DNA of 64,000 nucleotides from Papaver somniferum (Eukaryota; Streptophyta; Magnoliopsida; Ranunculales; Papaveraceae). The notes beneath the pieces are model-generated. The model made no database searches and was not told the origin of the DNA. It saw only the letters and a program-made list of their open reading frames with translations. Where the stretch lies: positions 154,282,406-154,346,405 of the forward strand of contig NC_039363.1 of the NCBI RefSeq assembly GCF_003573695.1, written 5' to 3'. The translations under genes and the position numbers were made by a program. Of the stretch, positions 46,448 through 57,887 are shown piece by piece (position 1 is the first letter of the stretch; the number at the start of each line of letters is the position of its first letter).

Positions 46448-49044
46448 ATCTCTCCCTTTGTCAATTTTAGTGACAAAACTATCAATACATATAGAATACA
46501 AAAATAGATAAATAAACTTTTGTAGCTTCTCTTCCACATGCCTGATCTTCTTGGTTCTTCAACATTACTCGAAATCTTCGTCACTTCCAATTACTCCAAT
46601 GATCCCAAAGGTTGTAAGTTTAGTATCACCGTTGTTGAAAATCCGTAGTCATAACAATGAGAAAACAAGAGCTCCAATGATCCCAAAGGTTGTAAGTTTA
46701 GTATCACCGTTGTTGAAAATCCATAGTCATAGCAATGAGAAAACAAGAATTCTCAATCATTGTTATACAGTGTCATAGTATTATTACACAACATCAAAGT
46801 TCAATTGTATCACAACTTCGACAACAATACTATGGTGATTTGTATCACTCCCCCTTAGTCAATACTCCATCTCACATGGAAACCACTCCCCCTTACATAA
46901 TGGTCTGAAAACCATATGTATTTGTAGTGTGAACTACACATTAATTCTCCCCCTTTTTGTCAATAAAATTGGCAAAGGTACGAAAACTAGTGGGATCCTA
47001 GTGAAATTTCCATAGAGATATTTCATGACCAAAAGAAAGAACATATCAACTTTTTAGATGCCATCGTATAGCCGAAGCTAAATGCATTCATCAAGGAGTT
47101 TATAAAGATACAAGATAATCCCTAGAATATTCCACAACCGCACTCCCCACAAAGATTTGGCAATTAAGCACAAGTTCAATTAACAACTCTCCCCAATAAA
47201 ATGTCATTCCCGAAAGAACAACAAGAGCGACCTTAATTTCATAATAAAAGAAGGATTTCTTTGGACATAACAAATCACATACGAGTATGAATTTGAATCC
47301 AAAAATACTCAATTAAATTAACCACAAGAAAACCCATGATTAATTTAATCGTAACTGCTCAACATAAGAGAACTTATGGAGCCGCACAATATATACATAA
47401 AAATGGATCAGGGAAGATCAATACTGCGGAATAGACAAGGATTCATTCTATTTTCCATCACTATTTGCACAATGACATACAATAGACATAATCCTCGTAA
47501 AAAAAAGTTCATCCTATCTTCCATCAATATTTGCATAATGACATATAATAGGCTTAAAACTTTTTTAATGTCAATACTGCGGAATAAACAAGGATTCATT
47601 CTCTTATCAATACATGCATATCGACATACGAAAGACTTCACTTTTGACAAGATATGGGACAATCATAGTTCACGGACGCAAACACACATATCCCATAAAA
47701 AATTTGCAATATATAAAACCATAAAGATTAATACTGCAAAAATCATCTTCCAATCAACTTTTTTAGAATTTAAGAAAATAAACTTAAAAACATGAAGATG
47801 AAAACGTTGGACATAGCTATGTGTAATCACAATAATGGCTATTCCAAACTCTAGTTATTCTTCTTAAAAACACAAGAATAAAATTCTCATAAGAAGTTTC
47901 CTAGACATAAGACAAACTCGTAATGCACATACAAGATGATTTGTCCTTAGAGGGTAGAATCAATCTTTTTCACACGAATTTACCCCAAAAGTAGTTATCA
48001 AAGGTGTATAAAAATATTTTCTTAACAAAGAAGAACATACAAAGTCATTAATGACCATGCAACATAGTTCACAAAGGATGGTTGTGAACATTCAATAATC
48101 CCATAGCAATGCGTACTACTTCACATTCTTAAACTTACTTCTTTGTGATTCATCAACAATATTCTTGTAAAATCTACAAATTAGCTTAGAAGAGTAGTAT
48201 TCCAAGAATCCAAGTGCCCGAGTCCAAGAGAAGTGGAACAAGTGCGACGAAACGGAGTAGGACACTCAAAAACAAGAGACAGGACAAATATCAATCCAAA
48301 TTTAAGGATTCTCATCTCCATTTTGAAGAGAATTCAAAGAGGAAGAGAATTCAAAAATAATGAGGTCATTCCGAGTTCAGACGAGGAAGTTACAGCCAAA
48401 ACAAATTTACCGAATATCGATGTCAAGTATGCATACGGGTTTGCAAACGAATTTTCGTATCCTGGAGCAGTATGCAAACGGGTATGCATACTTAAACCCA
48501 TGGATTTTCATTTTAAATGATGTTATGCATACCTGGTATGTGTACCATGTAGTCCAAACATCCCGAACTATTATTTTCAAAACCTAAACATTTAAAAACC
48601 TTAAACACAGATCAAGTTAGGTAGAAATGAACGATAAGAAAGGTAGGTGGATCATTATAAGTTCTCTAAGCAAATAAAAACACAAATATTGCTCAAGTTT
48701 ATAGACATACCTTTTTAGAAGAATCCAATCGAATTCTACATCCTTACCGAACATAATCCGTGTGCCCCAATTCTCGTGCTTCCCTCACCGTATACATAAC
48801 AGGGAATTCCTTGGTGAGGATGCACTTACAACACAATCAAGTTGTGTCGAGATGAACAATGTCTTGCTCACCATGGCACCAAGAAAGAGTTTCTTTCCAA
48901 CAACTTTTGCATTCAACAAAGTTTAGAAACATCCAAGAATCTGTTTTTACAAGTTTTGCAAAAGACTTTAGAGAGATACACAAAAATTGGATTCCCTGAT
49001 GTCTCATTCTAAAACTTAGTAAAAACCGTGTCTGCAGATAATGT
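46448..49044 (-). other. Interior of the nested large element without recognised genes
   Basis: No pol motif on either strand. Purine tracts on minus (plus-strand CTCTCCCTTTGTC at 46,450, ACTCCCCCTTAG at 46,848, ACTCCCCCTTAC at 46,886, TCTCCCCCTTTTT at 46,944) recur near the LTR. A 78-bp tandem pair sits at 46,594-46,749. A less regular repeat around ATACTGCGGAATARACAAGG (47,420 and 47,574) also occurs. Confidence 0.6.
46594..46749. repeat. Two tandem copies of a 78-bp unit
   Basis: CTCCAATGATCCCAAAGG starts both copies (46,594 and 46,672) and GAGAAAACAAGA ends both. The same pair is present in the second interior copy at about 52,108-52,263, so the duplication predates the LTR-interior rearrangement. 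Confidence 0.85.
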
Positions 49045-49545
49045 TTAGTACATGCGCAGGGAAACTCTTTTGGTGTAAGGAGACATCCTGACATATTTAC
49101 AACAGTAAACAAAACAATTAGCATGACATAATGTATCAGGAATTGACCAATGAATTGATTCATGCTTAGAGGTGGTACAGTCGGAAGACTTAGACTTAAA
49201 CTCTTCTTGTAAACCGTTTAGTTTGCTACAACTAATTGGATTACACAGAGGAGGAGCATTACTCTCACTGATTAGTAAATCAATGTAAACCTCAACATGA
49301 ATATTATTCATCATGACTAGATTTAGCTTATCAAGAGATTCATGTTCTTTCTGGACGTATAACTCAACATCAAGAGATAAGCTTTCCAGTTTCTTTTCAA
49401 GCCATGAAAACACTTCAAGGGATTTCAAACCTGAAGGAGGTTTAGATAGAATTTCTTCTACAGATTTAATCAAATCAGTCATGGAAGAGAATTCAGAAAT
49501 CCCTGGATCTGGTGGTGCATTTATAGAGATATCACTTATGTCCAT
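49045..49545 (-). CDS. 166-codon frame after the primer site of the nested large element (possible gag start)
   Basis: Begins 50 bp downstream (on minus) of the primer-binding site: MDISDISINAPPDPG, then a region rich in Leu/Glu/Lys/Ser (VEEILSK, FSWLEKKLESLSLDVELYVQ, ESLDKLNLVMMNN) that looks helical. A small Cys/His cluster (CHANCFVYCC) near the end is not a CCHC knuckle. No homology I recognise. Position suggests the N-terminus of gag or of a leader-encoded protein; it may equally be fortuitous. Confidence 0.35.
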   Translation of the reverse strand: MDISDISINAPPDPGISEFSSMTDLIKSVEEILSKPPSGLKSLEVFSWLEKKLESLSLDVELYVQKEHESLDKLNLVMMNNIHVEVYIDLLISESNAPPLCNPISCSKLNGLQEEFKSKSSDCTTSKHESIHWSIPDTLCHANCFVYCCKYVRMSPYTKRVSLRMY

Positions 49546-49594
49546 AGAGTCAGATCGCTACAAACACAGACTTGTAAGGTCTTTAAACGTGTTT

Positions 49595-49610
49595 GCCTGC
49601 TCTGATACCA
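49595..49610 (-). promoter_or_regulatory. Primer-binding site of the nested large element
   Basis: The minus strand reads TGGTATCAGAGCAGGC, two bases after the LTR end (CTTTTCA). TGGTATCAGAGC is the standard plant initiator Met-tRNA primer site. It fixes the orientation and the LTR boundary. Confidence 0.9.
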
Positions 49611-49612
49611 AT

Positions 49613-51961
49613 TGAAAAGGCGGGGGTCTAACAACCACACCCAATATTTTGCTTAGCAATCTGTATGGACTAACTCAAATATACTTTTAAGAGAATCAAT
49701 TAGACAGTCAGACTCAGTCTTAATAAAAGTATATCAAAGAGTTATATCTCTCTTTCTCGATTCAATACTTACTCAAGCAAATAGAAATCTGCGAGTCTAA
49801 TTTAATACAAGAGAAATCACTTGAACGGTACCAAACAGTAATGTTCAAGTATCAATCAATTTCAATCAACAACGAAAGGTTGGATTTCCCAATTGATTGA
49901 TTTAACAAATAACCTGTGATATTTCAATTATATAACAAAATATAATGCGGAAAAGAAATAACACAGACACCAGAAGTTTTGTTTACGAGGAAACCGCAAA
50001 TGCAGAAAAACCTAGGAACTTAGTCCAGATTGAACACACGCTGTATTAAGACGCTACAGACACTAGCCTACTATAAACTAACTTCGGTCTGGACTGTAGT
50101 TGAAACCCAATCAATTTCACACTGATACAAGATACAATTGCGCTCCTTACGTCTCTGATCCCATCAGGATACTACGCACTTGATTCCCTTAGCTGATCTC
50201 ACCCACAACAAGAGTTGCTACGACCCAAAGTCGAAGACTTTAATAAACAAGTCTGTATCACACAGAAAAGTCTACGGTAATAGATGAATCTGTCTTCCAC
50301 AGAAATACCTACGATTTTTTGTTCTGTCTTTTGATAAATCAAGGTGAACATGAACCAATTAATAACCCGGACTTATATTCCCGAAGAACAGCCTAGAATT
50401 ATCAATCACCTCACGATAATCTTAATCGACTAGCGAAAGAAGATATTGCGGAATCACAAACGATGAGACGAAGATGTTTGTGACTTCTTTTATATCTTGC
50501 CTATCGGAGAAATCAAGCTCAAGCCAATCTTACGATTGTATTTAGTACGATAAAAACAGCAAGATCAGATCACACAACTACCAGAAAATTAGTATCGGTC
50601 TGGCTTCACAACCCCAACGAAGTCTTCAAGTCTTTAACCTACAGGGTATCGGTAGAAACTTAAGGTTAAAGGAGAATCGACTCTAGATAATACAACTAGT
50701 ATCACACAGGAGGTGTGAGGATTAGGTTTCCCAGTTGCTAGAGTTCTCCCTTATATAGTCTTTCAAATTAGGGTTTGCAATCAATGTTAGCTTAGTAATA
50801 AAGCATTCAATATTCAGCGTTAGATGAAAACCTGATTAGATTTAAGCTAATATCTTTCAACCGTTAGATCGAAACTTAGCTTGTTACACACAAATGCACG
50901 TTTATTTAGGTTTGGGTTATCGTACCCGAACATGTACATCTAGTTGGTTCAACAGTAGTTAACCAAATGGTTATCCATATGAGCAATTTCATATCAACCA
51001 TATTCTTATGTACCATAACTAGTTCAAATGAACTAGTTAGAGAGTTGTTCAATTGCTTAGATCTTATAGAAGTATACAAGACACGATCGAAGCAAAAACG
51101 ATTTGATTCACTCGAATCGATTCATGAACTTTATAGCCACGGTTTGAAAACTTGCATTCCTTATTTAATATAAGTTTAAGTTCAAGAATAATAGTTTTTA
51201 GAAAATAACCAACTCAAGTACGCGGATTGGTACGCGGACTTAAGTACCCGGAATAAGTTTGTTTTCAATTCACAAACTCCAGCAGAAATTTTCGAGATGA
51301 GAACCTCCGACTGTACGTGGACTCTAGTTCCGGTTTTCCTGAGCAGCAAAGTACGCATACTTTGGTTCAAGGAATAAGGACTTATACATGTATGAGTTAC
51401 CACATAATGCTTATATCCAACCATGGTTATATAATCTAAACTCTCATTTTAATCATTGAAACATTCTTAGAGTACGTTATATAGTTGTTGTTCACACACT
51501 ATTTTTCGTCAAAGCAATTTTTAAGTAATTGAAAATTAATATGACTTTCGTCACTAGTAAAGATGAACTTGGCCAAAGCGAAATCTTACCAACACATATT
51601 TCGAGAAATAGATAAGCAAGATAAACTCGGTTCGAAGTAGCAAATGTGTATAATCAAAGTCTATACAGCAGAACGACTTTTTTCTCAAGATAGGATATAG
51701 AGTAGATAGACTTTTGAGTGATAGATAAGTTCAAATCTCCACATACCTTTTAGTCGATGAAGTTCGACCAGTTCCTTGAGTAGTTCTTCGTCTTTGTATG
51801 ATGATTTCCATGGAGTCTTGAGCTCAACTACACTTTCTATCCTAGTCCAAGACTTAGATATAAGTAGACTAGAAATCAAGACTTATAGTTTTGATCACTA
51901 ACATTGACAAACATGCTTGAGATAGCAATGCATGCGAGTTCGACTGAGCAGTGCTCTAACA
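49613..51961 (-). repeat. Middle LTR (2,349 bp) of the nested large element
   Basis: Complete, TG...CA ends, adjacent to the primer site on one side and to a purine tract GACAAAGGGGGAGAT (plus 51,962-51,976) on the other. It therefore served as 5' LTR for the left interior and as 3' LTR for the partial right interior. Confidence 0.9.
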
Positions 51962-52633
51962 ATCTCCCCCTTTGTCAATTTTAGTGACAAAACTATCAAT
52001 ACATATAGAATACAAAAATAGATAAATAAACTTTTGTAGCTTCTCTTCCACATGCCTGATCTTCTTGGTTCTTCAACATTACTCGAAATATTCGTCACTT
52101 CCAATTACTCTAATGATCCCAAATGTTGTAAGTTTAGTATCACCGTTGTTGAAAATCCGTAGTCATAACAATGAGAAAACAAGAACTCCAATGATCCCAA
52201 AGGTTGTAAGTTTAGTATCACCGTTGTTGAAAATCCATAGTCATAGCAATGAGAAAACAAGAATTCTCAATCATTGTTATACAGTGTCATAGTATTATTA
52301 CACAACATCAAAGTTCAATTGTATCACAACTTCGACAACAATACTATGGTGATTTGTATCACTTCCCCTTAGTCAATACTCCATCTCACATGGAACCACT
52401 CCCCCTTAAATAATGGTCCGAAAACCATATGTATTTGTAGTATGAACTACACATTAATTCTCCCCCTTTTTGTCAATAAAATTGGCAAAGGTACGAAAAC
52501 TAGTGGGATCCTAGTGAAATTTCCATAGAGATATTTCATGACCAAAATAAAGCACATATCAACTTTTTATATGCCATCGTATAGCCGAAGCTAAATGCAT
52601 TCATCAAGGAGTTTATAAAGATACAAGATAATC
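51962..52633 (-). repeat. Partial second copy of the element interior
   Basis: Matches 46,448-47,122 of the left interior (including the 78-bp pair and all four purine tracts) and ends abruptly at AAGATAATC, where it is fused to an LTR fragment. Confidence 0.88.
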
Positions 52634-52788
52634 GCCATGGAGTCTTAAGCTCAACTACACTTTCTATCCTAGTCCGAGACTTAGCTATAAGTAGACTAGA
52701 AATCAAGACTTATAGTTTTGATCACTAACATTGACAAACATGCTTGAGATAGCAATGCATGCGAGTTCGACCGAGCAGTGCTCTAACA
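52634..52788 (-). repeat. LTR fragment (first 155 bp of the LTR) at the right end
   Basis: CCATGGAGTCTTAAGCTC...GCTCTAACA matches the LTR ends at 46,293-46,447 and 51,807-51,961. It carries the outer terminus next to the AAGAC duplication. Confidence 0.88.
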
Positions 52789-53121
52789 AAGACTAATTGT
52801 TGCTGACAATTATGCATTTTATGAGTTCAAGTGGTGTAATGAAGAATTAGCTCACTGACAAGACTGCTTACTTATAGCTGCTGACAGTGTCACTTCATGC
52901 CACTACTACTGCTGAAAGTTGCTTATGCAGATTATTTTGGCTGTGTCTTACCGTTATTGTTATTACAATTTAGTTTGTTACTCTATCTTTCTTCTTTGTG
53001 TCACATTGTCTCTTATTGAGTATGTCTAGTTTACACACTGTGGCTCATGTTTGAGCGACCGTTGATCTTTTATTTTTCCCATTCAAACTTTACAGTTTCT
53101 GTTTGTAAAGTTTGAGGGGGG

Positions 53122-53273
53122 TGTATTAGGAATATAAGTTCTAGTCAAGTCAACTTGACTGACTAAGTCTGTCTTATAAATACACCTCAGTTGTGTCTGT
53201 AATTGACATCTGATTATAAAATTATAATCTTGTAAGAACACTCTATGTTCATATCCATTCTATAGATTTTACA
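53122..53273 (+). repeat. Right LTR of LTR-Prot
   Basis: Preceded by the purine tract TTTGAGGGGGG. Differs from the left LTR by a few indels (for example TCAAGTCAACTTG against TCAAGTCATGTTG, and a missing TA near the end). TATAAATA at 53,175-53,182. Confidence 0.9.
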
Positions 53274-53894
53274 TAGTGGGTTCTTCATGACAGATTAATA
53301 ATAGTAGTGGGTAAGATTTTTAAAGAAAGAATCCTGATTCACCAACAATCTTTAGAAGGCTGCGGAAGATTGGGTCTCCTCTGGTTTTCAGAAGATAAAG
53401 CGGACGCCAGTTACACCTTGTTGTTGTTTTGTTTCTGACTTTAGCTAGCAATGGTGTTGTGTTGGATTTACTTTCATAGACCGAGACTTCTTCAATGCTC
53501 TCGCCAGTTAGTATCCAACTCCTCCCTCATTTGTTTTTTAGTTTAATATGTTAGTGGGATTATTTCATTCAATGATGTAGTTTCACTAATTAATAGTTAT
53601 TACTATGATTTATTACGAACTTTTCTTTCAGAGGAGGATCAACAACAATTTACAAGCAACTTCTTTACTATTTTTTTGCTTTTGTTGGAGAGGTATTCCG
53701 GTAAGCCCAATGCTATTGCTAGCCACACTTAATTTTAGGCATTCCTCCATACATGAAAAACTACGTATGATCGATGATGAATATACTTTTTTTTATGCCA
53801 AAGAAATTTTATTAACTAAGAAACCATTTCAATGTCTGACAAGAGATATCTCTCAATAACACTAGGCGGCTCAATATGCCACTCTCTAGTAATA

Positions 53895-56800
53895 CTATTT
53901 TGCCTTGAACTTTGCTAATTTGTCAGAAGGTTTATTGTAAACTCTAGACACAAACTCACAATCCCATTGTGGGATATTTTTTAAACTATCAATGGCATCC
54001 AACAGAATATCTTCATTCTCCCATGCAATAGCTGGTGTGGAGTTATTGATAGAACTATCAATTCCTTGCAAATTTGTTTCAAAAACAATGTGTATGTCCT
54101 AGCTCAATACCCCATCTAACTGCGTCGAGAAATGCTAGGCATTCTGCTTGTTCCGAGCTCCTTATTCCTGCATAGTATTTGGATTTACATCCCCGCGCAT
54201 CTACCTGTAAAATCACGTAAAACAATAACAATTCCAGTTAGACCTGTATTAGCATCATATAAAGCATCACAATTGAAAGCATAAAATGGATAAGTAGGTG
54301 GTTTCCACTTTGGTAACACCTTCCTAACTGACAGGCCTATATTAGTAGATACTGAGACACTAGAGTTAAGTTTCTCAATATAACTAGCAAAAGATAAGGC
54401 CCTTCGTGCAGTCACTATTGGATCAACTGTTTTATTCTGAAATTGGACTTCGCATCTCCAGATGGACCAAATAACAATCACTGCAGTGTTCAGCCCAACA
54501 GTTTGGTTCAACTGATGCTGAGGTTGTGCCATCCAACTTTCAAACATGGTAGTGATACTGTTATGAGTCCCTGACAAGATACTAGCGCTACCAGGAATCT
54601 GCATCCAAACTGCCCTAGATAAGGGACAGTTAAAGAGAATGTGCATGAGGGATTCATCGACCTGATTGCACAATGGACAATGGAAGTTTATGTATGTGCA
54701 ATTTCTTGATAGTCTGACTTTGGTTGGTAGAGAGTCTGAGAAGCATTTCCACCAAAAATGCTTTACTCTGGGCCATGTCTATATACTCCAGAACCTCTTC
54801 CATCTGATGGAAGAGTTTTGTATTTTATCAAAAGTTTGCAAATTACCCAGACTTAACTCGTGCAATTTATTGTAAGCAAATTTTAGAGAGAAAACCCCAT
54901 TATGTGTTAAGTTCCAAATGAGCTTGTCTTCGGCCGCAATAGGGATTCTCATTTTCAGAATCAGATTCACCGTGTTATTATCGAACATGTGATGAAGCAG
55001 TTCACTGTTCCATTGGCTGATTCCAGATATCCAAACATCTAACCAAATCTTGATCTTATTGCCTCTTCCTAATCTCCATTTGCAGTGATGCTTTATGAAG
55101 GTAAGCTATTTCTGAATGCCTTTCCAGGCCCATGAGCAATTGTTTTTGATATTTTCATGAAGAAAGCTTATGCCAGGGAAATATTTGGATTGTATACCCT
55201 TGAATCATTGCTCTTCAGAGTTTATACAGATTCTCCAGGCAGCTCTTACAAGAAGAGCTTGATTAAGAATTTTTAAAAATTCCTAAATCCTTGTCCACCT
55301 AGATTTTTATGCAAACTTAAAGATTTCCAAGAAGTGATACAGGTACCTCTCTTATCTTTAAAACCCCACCGGAAGTTACGCTGCAGAGTTTCGATTTGCT
55401 TGATTATATTCACTGGTATTTGTAGACAGCTCATAGTGTAGGAAGGAATCGTATTTGTAACAGTCTTAATCATCAGAGATTTATTGCATTGCGATTGCTT
55501 CTCCATTCCAATTAGATAGACGACTCTGCACTCTATCAACTAAACCAGTGAAGCATTGAACTTTATTATTACCAATGAGAAGAGGAATGCCCAAATACTT
55601 CTCATTTGAGTTCATTATAAGAACTCTTAAACATCGAGTAAGTATTCTTCTGAATCTCTGTGTCACATGAGTGCTATAGTATACACTCGACTTGTTGAAA
55701 TTCACCATTTGGCCTGAGGCTGTGCCAAAGTCTTCAATGATTTGAAGGAGATTATTCACATTGTGTGGATCAACATTAATGAACAATAAGCAGTCGTCCG
55801 CAAAAAATAAATGTGAAACAGGAGGAGCACCTGCAACACTCTTAATGCCGGCAATCTGATTATGTTGTTCAGCTGAAAATAATTGGCGCGAAAAGGCTTC
55901 CATGGAAATAATAAATAGGTAAGGCGACAAGGGGTCACCTTGTCTCACCCCTCTTGTTGGTTTATAGGCACAATAAGGAATCCCATTTAGTATAATTAAA
56001 ATTTGAGTTGTGTTTATACACTGCAAAATGAGATTACACCTTTAAGTGCAGAAACCCATCTTCATCATGACATCTTTGATGAATGACCACTCAAGCCTAT
56101 CAAAGGCTTTTGACATGTCCAGCTTTAGGGAAAGGTGCTTAGACAATTCTTTTTTATCCTTCATGGTATGAATAATTTCTTGTTCCAGATGGATGTTATC
56201 TGAAATCTGCTTGCCTTGTACGTATGCATCTTGGAGAGGAGAAATAATCCTTCTCATTACTTTCTTCAGTCTAGTTGAGAGAATCTTAGAGATGATTTTA
56301 TATGAGGTATTGCAGAGAGAAATTGTCCTCAAATCACCGGGGAATTGCTTGTTCTTTGTCTTGGGGATTAAAGAAACATTGGTAGCATTTAGGCTTTTGA
56401 GAATATAGCCAGTATGGAAGAATTTCTTCACCATATCCACAACATCAGCACCAACAATGTCCCAATGATGTTGAAAGAAGCCTAGAGGAAAACCGTCTGG
56501 TCCAGGTGCTTTCCATGGTTTCATGGCTTTTAGGGCTTTATGAATCTCAGCTACGTCTAGTGGTTTCATCAGATCTACATTACCCGCAGAAGTAATGACA
56601 GTTGGGATACATTGTTTGATGTTGTCATTCCTGGTTGGTGAAGATGTAGTATGAAGAGAACTGTAATGATCAATAAGTAATTTTTCCAGGCTATCTCTAG
56701 TAGTGCACCAATTACCACTTCCATCTTTCAATGCAACAATGTTGTTTCTTACCCTTCTCTTATTTTCCTTTGCATGATGATATTTTGTATTCCTATCCAT

Positions 56801-57887
56801 TTCAAAATAGAGTTCATCTCTAGCTTTTTGACCCCAGAAATCGCTTTGAATTTGATGCCAATGTTCAATTTGGTTCTCTACTTGAATCACTTGTTGATGA
56901 GAGCTTTGATTCGGAGGCTGCTGTTGAAGTACTTCTAGTTCTTGATGAAGAAGGTTTATGTTACTTTAAATGTTACCAAAATTTTCCTTATTCCATTTGG
57001 AGACATATTTCCTTGTAATTACAAGTCTTTTTGGTAATCTATAGGCGTGTGAACCATTCACCTCATGAGTCCAGGCTGCAACAATTTCCTCTTTTAGAGT
57101 TTCATCTTTTTCATAACACTGGAAATACTTCCAGTTCCTCTTTTTATCAGCATTCAATGATGAAGTATCAAGCAACATAGGGCAGTGATCTGATCCCAGT
57201 TGTGGCACATGAAGGAGTTCAGAGTCCGGGAAATTAATGAACCAGTCATTGTTAACAATTGCTCTATCAAGCCTAGATCTTCTTATACCTGTGTCATGTA
57301 CATTGCTTGACCAAGTAAAAGATCTGCCTGAGTACCCCATATCTTCTAAACCAGCTTCATAAATAAAATTGACAAAAGAAGAATCTCTAGAAGAAGAAGC
57401 TATAACACTGGAATTATTAAAAGTAGTTGCAGCTGTAGAGATAGAACTATGAACATGTAGTCTTTCTTCATTGCTGAAAACCAAATTAAGATCCCCCATA
57501 ACAACCCATGGATGGTTGATTGTATGACTTAGGTATTTAATATACTGCCACTGCATTTCTTTGTATTGAGGATATGGAAATCCATAAAGACAGGTCAATA
57601 ACCACTCTGGCTTGGAAAGATCATCCCGCACTACACAATTAATTATCCAAGATTCTGCATTCATAATACTACCAAAGAAGGATTAAACCACCAGCTAAAC
57701 CTCTAGAAGGTATGAGTTTACAGTTAGGGAAATCGTACTGCCTAATGAGTTTTTTCATTTTAATCTCCCCTATTTTTGCTTCTGATATGAAGATTATATC
57801 AGGGTCATATCTATAGATCATATATTTTAGATGGTATCTAGTTTTTTTGTTGGCAAAACCCTGACAATTCCAAGCATAAACCCTCAT
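53895..57887 (-). pseudogene. LINE ORF2 remnant: AP endonuclease, RT, zf-RVT, RNase H
   Basis: Starts MRVYAWNCQGFANKKTR with the endonuclease Asn and SEAKI. After a frameshift at about 57,666 come VVMGDLNLVF, DRAIVNNDWF and GSDHCPM, all endonuclease active-site regions. A TAA at 56,966-56,968 lies in frame. RT follows with PWKAPGPDGFPLGFF, LKLDMSKAFDRLEW, an in-frame TAA at 56,042-56,044, GVRQGDPLSPYLF and the catalytic HLFFADDCLLF (about 55,800). Another shift near 55,485, then the zinc-type domain (CNQVDESLMHILFNCPL near 54,640) and RNase H (FNCDALYDANTGLTG to PSDKLAKFKAK, ending about 53,895). At least two shifts and two stops. In L1 elements ORF2 nicks the target and primes reverse transcription there; the C-terminal RNase H is a plant L1 trait. 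Confidence 0.92.

Larger units (their letters stand above)
44093..52788 (-). mobile_element. Large LTR element with 2.35 kb LTRs and no pol, nested in LTR-Prot (LTR-int-LTR-int-LTR form)
   Basis: The plus strand reads TGAAAAAGCGGGGG...GCTCTAACA, flanked by a perfect AAGAC target duplication (44,088-44,092 and 52,789-52,793). Read on minus: a 155-bp LTR start (52,788-52,634), a short interior piece (52,633-51,962), a complete LTR (51,961-49,613), the TGGTATCAGAGCAGG primer site, an interior of 3.17 kb (49,612-46,448), the purine tract GACAAAGGGAGAGAT, and a complete LTR (46,447-44,093). The last ~670 bp of interior are present twice. No integrase, RT or RNase H. The LTR start TGTTAGAGCA and repeated AAAGGGGGAG tracts near the 3' end resemble the SIRE/Maximus branch of Copia; this lineage call is inference. 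Probably a defective or LARD-like derivative. Confidence 0.88.
41338..53273 (+). mobile_element. LTR-Prot: non-autonomous LTR retrotransposon carrying a host aspartic protease gene
   Basis: Direct LTRs 41,338-41,496 (159 bp) and 53,122-53,273 (152 bp), both TGTATTAGGAATATAAG...AGATTTTACA with a TATAAATA. Next to the left LTR is TGGTATCAATCGG, a primer site for initiator Met-tRNA; before the right LTR is a purine tract, TTTGAGGGGGG. Flanks TAGTAG and TAGTGG are a plausible, slightly decayed target duplication. Removing the nested 44,093-52,788 element leaves about 3.2 kb. The interior has no recognisable gag, integrase or RT; its main content is the protease pseudogene. It lies in intron 1 of the ABCD2-type pseudogene. 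Orientation is plus. By its short LTRs it is Copia-like, but with no pol this is inference. It would need enzymes from another element. Confidence 0.85.
41201..53700 (+). pseudogene. Decayed tandem copy of the ABCD2-type gene, exons 1-3, split by 12 kb of mobile elements
   Basis: The exon 1 end at about 41,201-41,310 reads RSRRSIPIRLFSCFSSSS and then NQQK before GTACTATC, like [15 protein letters not shown] and SPQK before GTAACTAC in the intact gene. Exon 2 at about 53,325-53,508 reads NPDSPTIFRRLRKIGSP, then after a one-base shift WFSEDKADAS, matching [17 protein letters not shown] and [10 protein letters not shown]. Stops follow, then a match to [12 protein letters not shown] around 53,470-53,508. 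Exon 3 at 53,631-53,700 (EDQQQFT and on) keeps both splice sites, with CAG before and CCG/GTAAG after. Intron 1 holds the LTR element at 41,338-53,273 and intron 3 holds the LINE. No exons 4-10 found to the right. Same strand and close spacing indicate tandem duplication. Confidence 0.88.
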
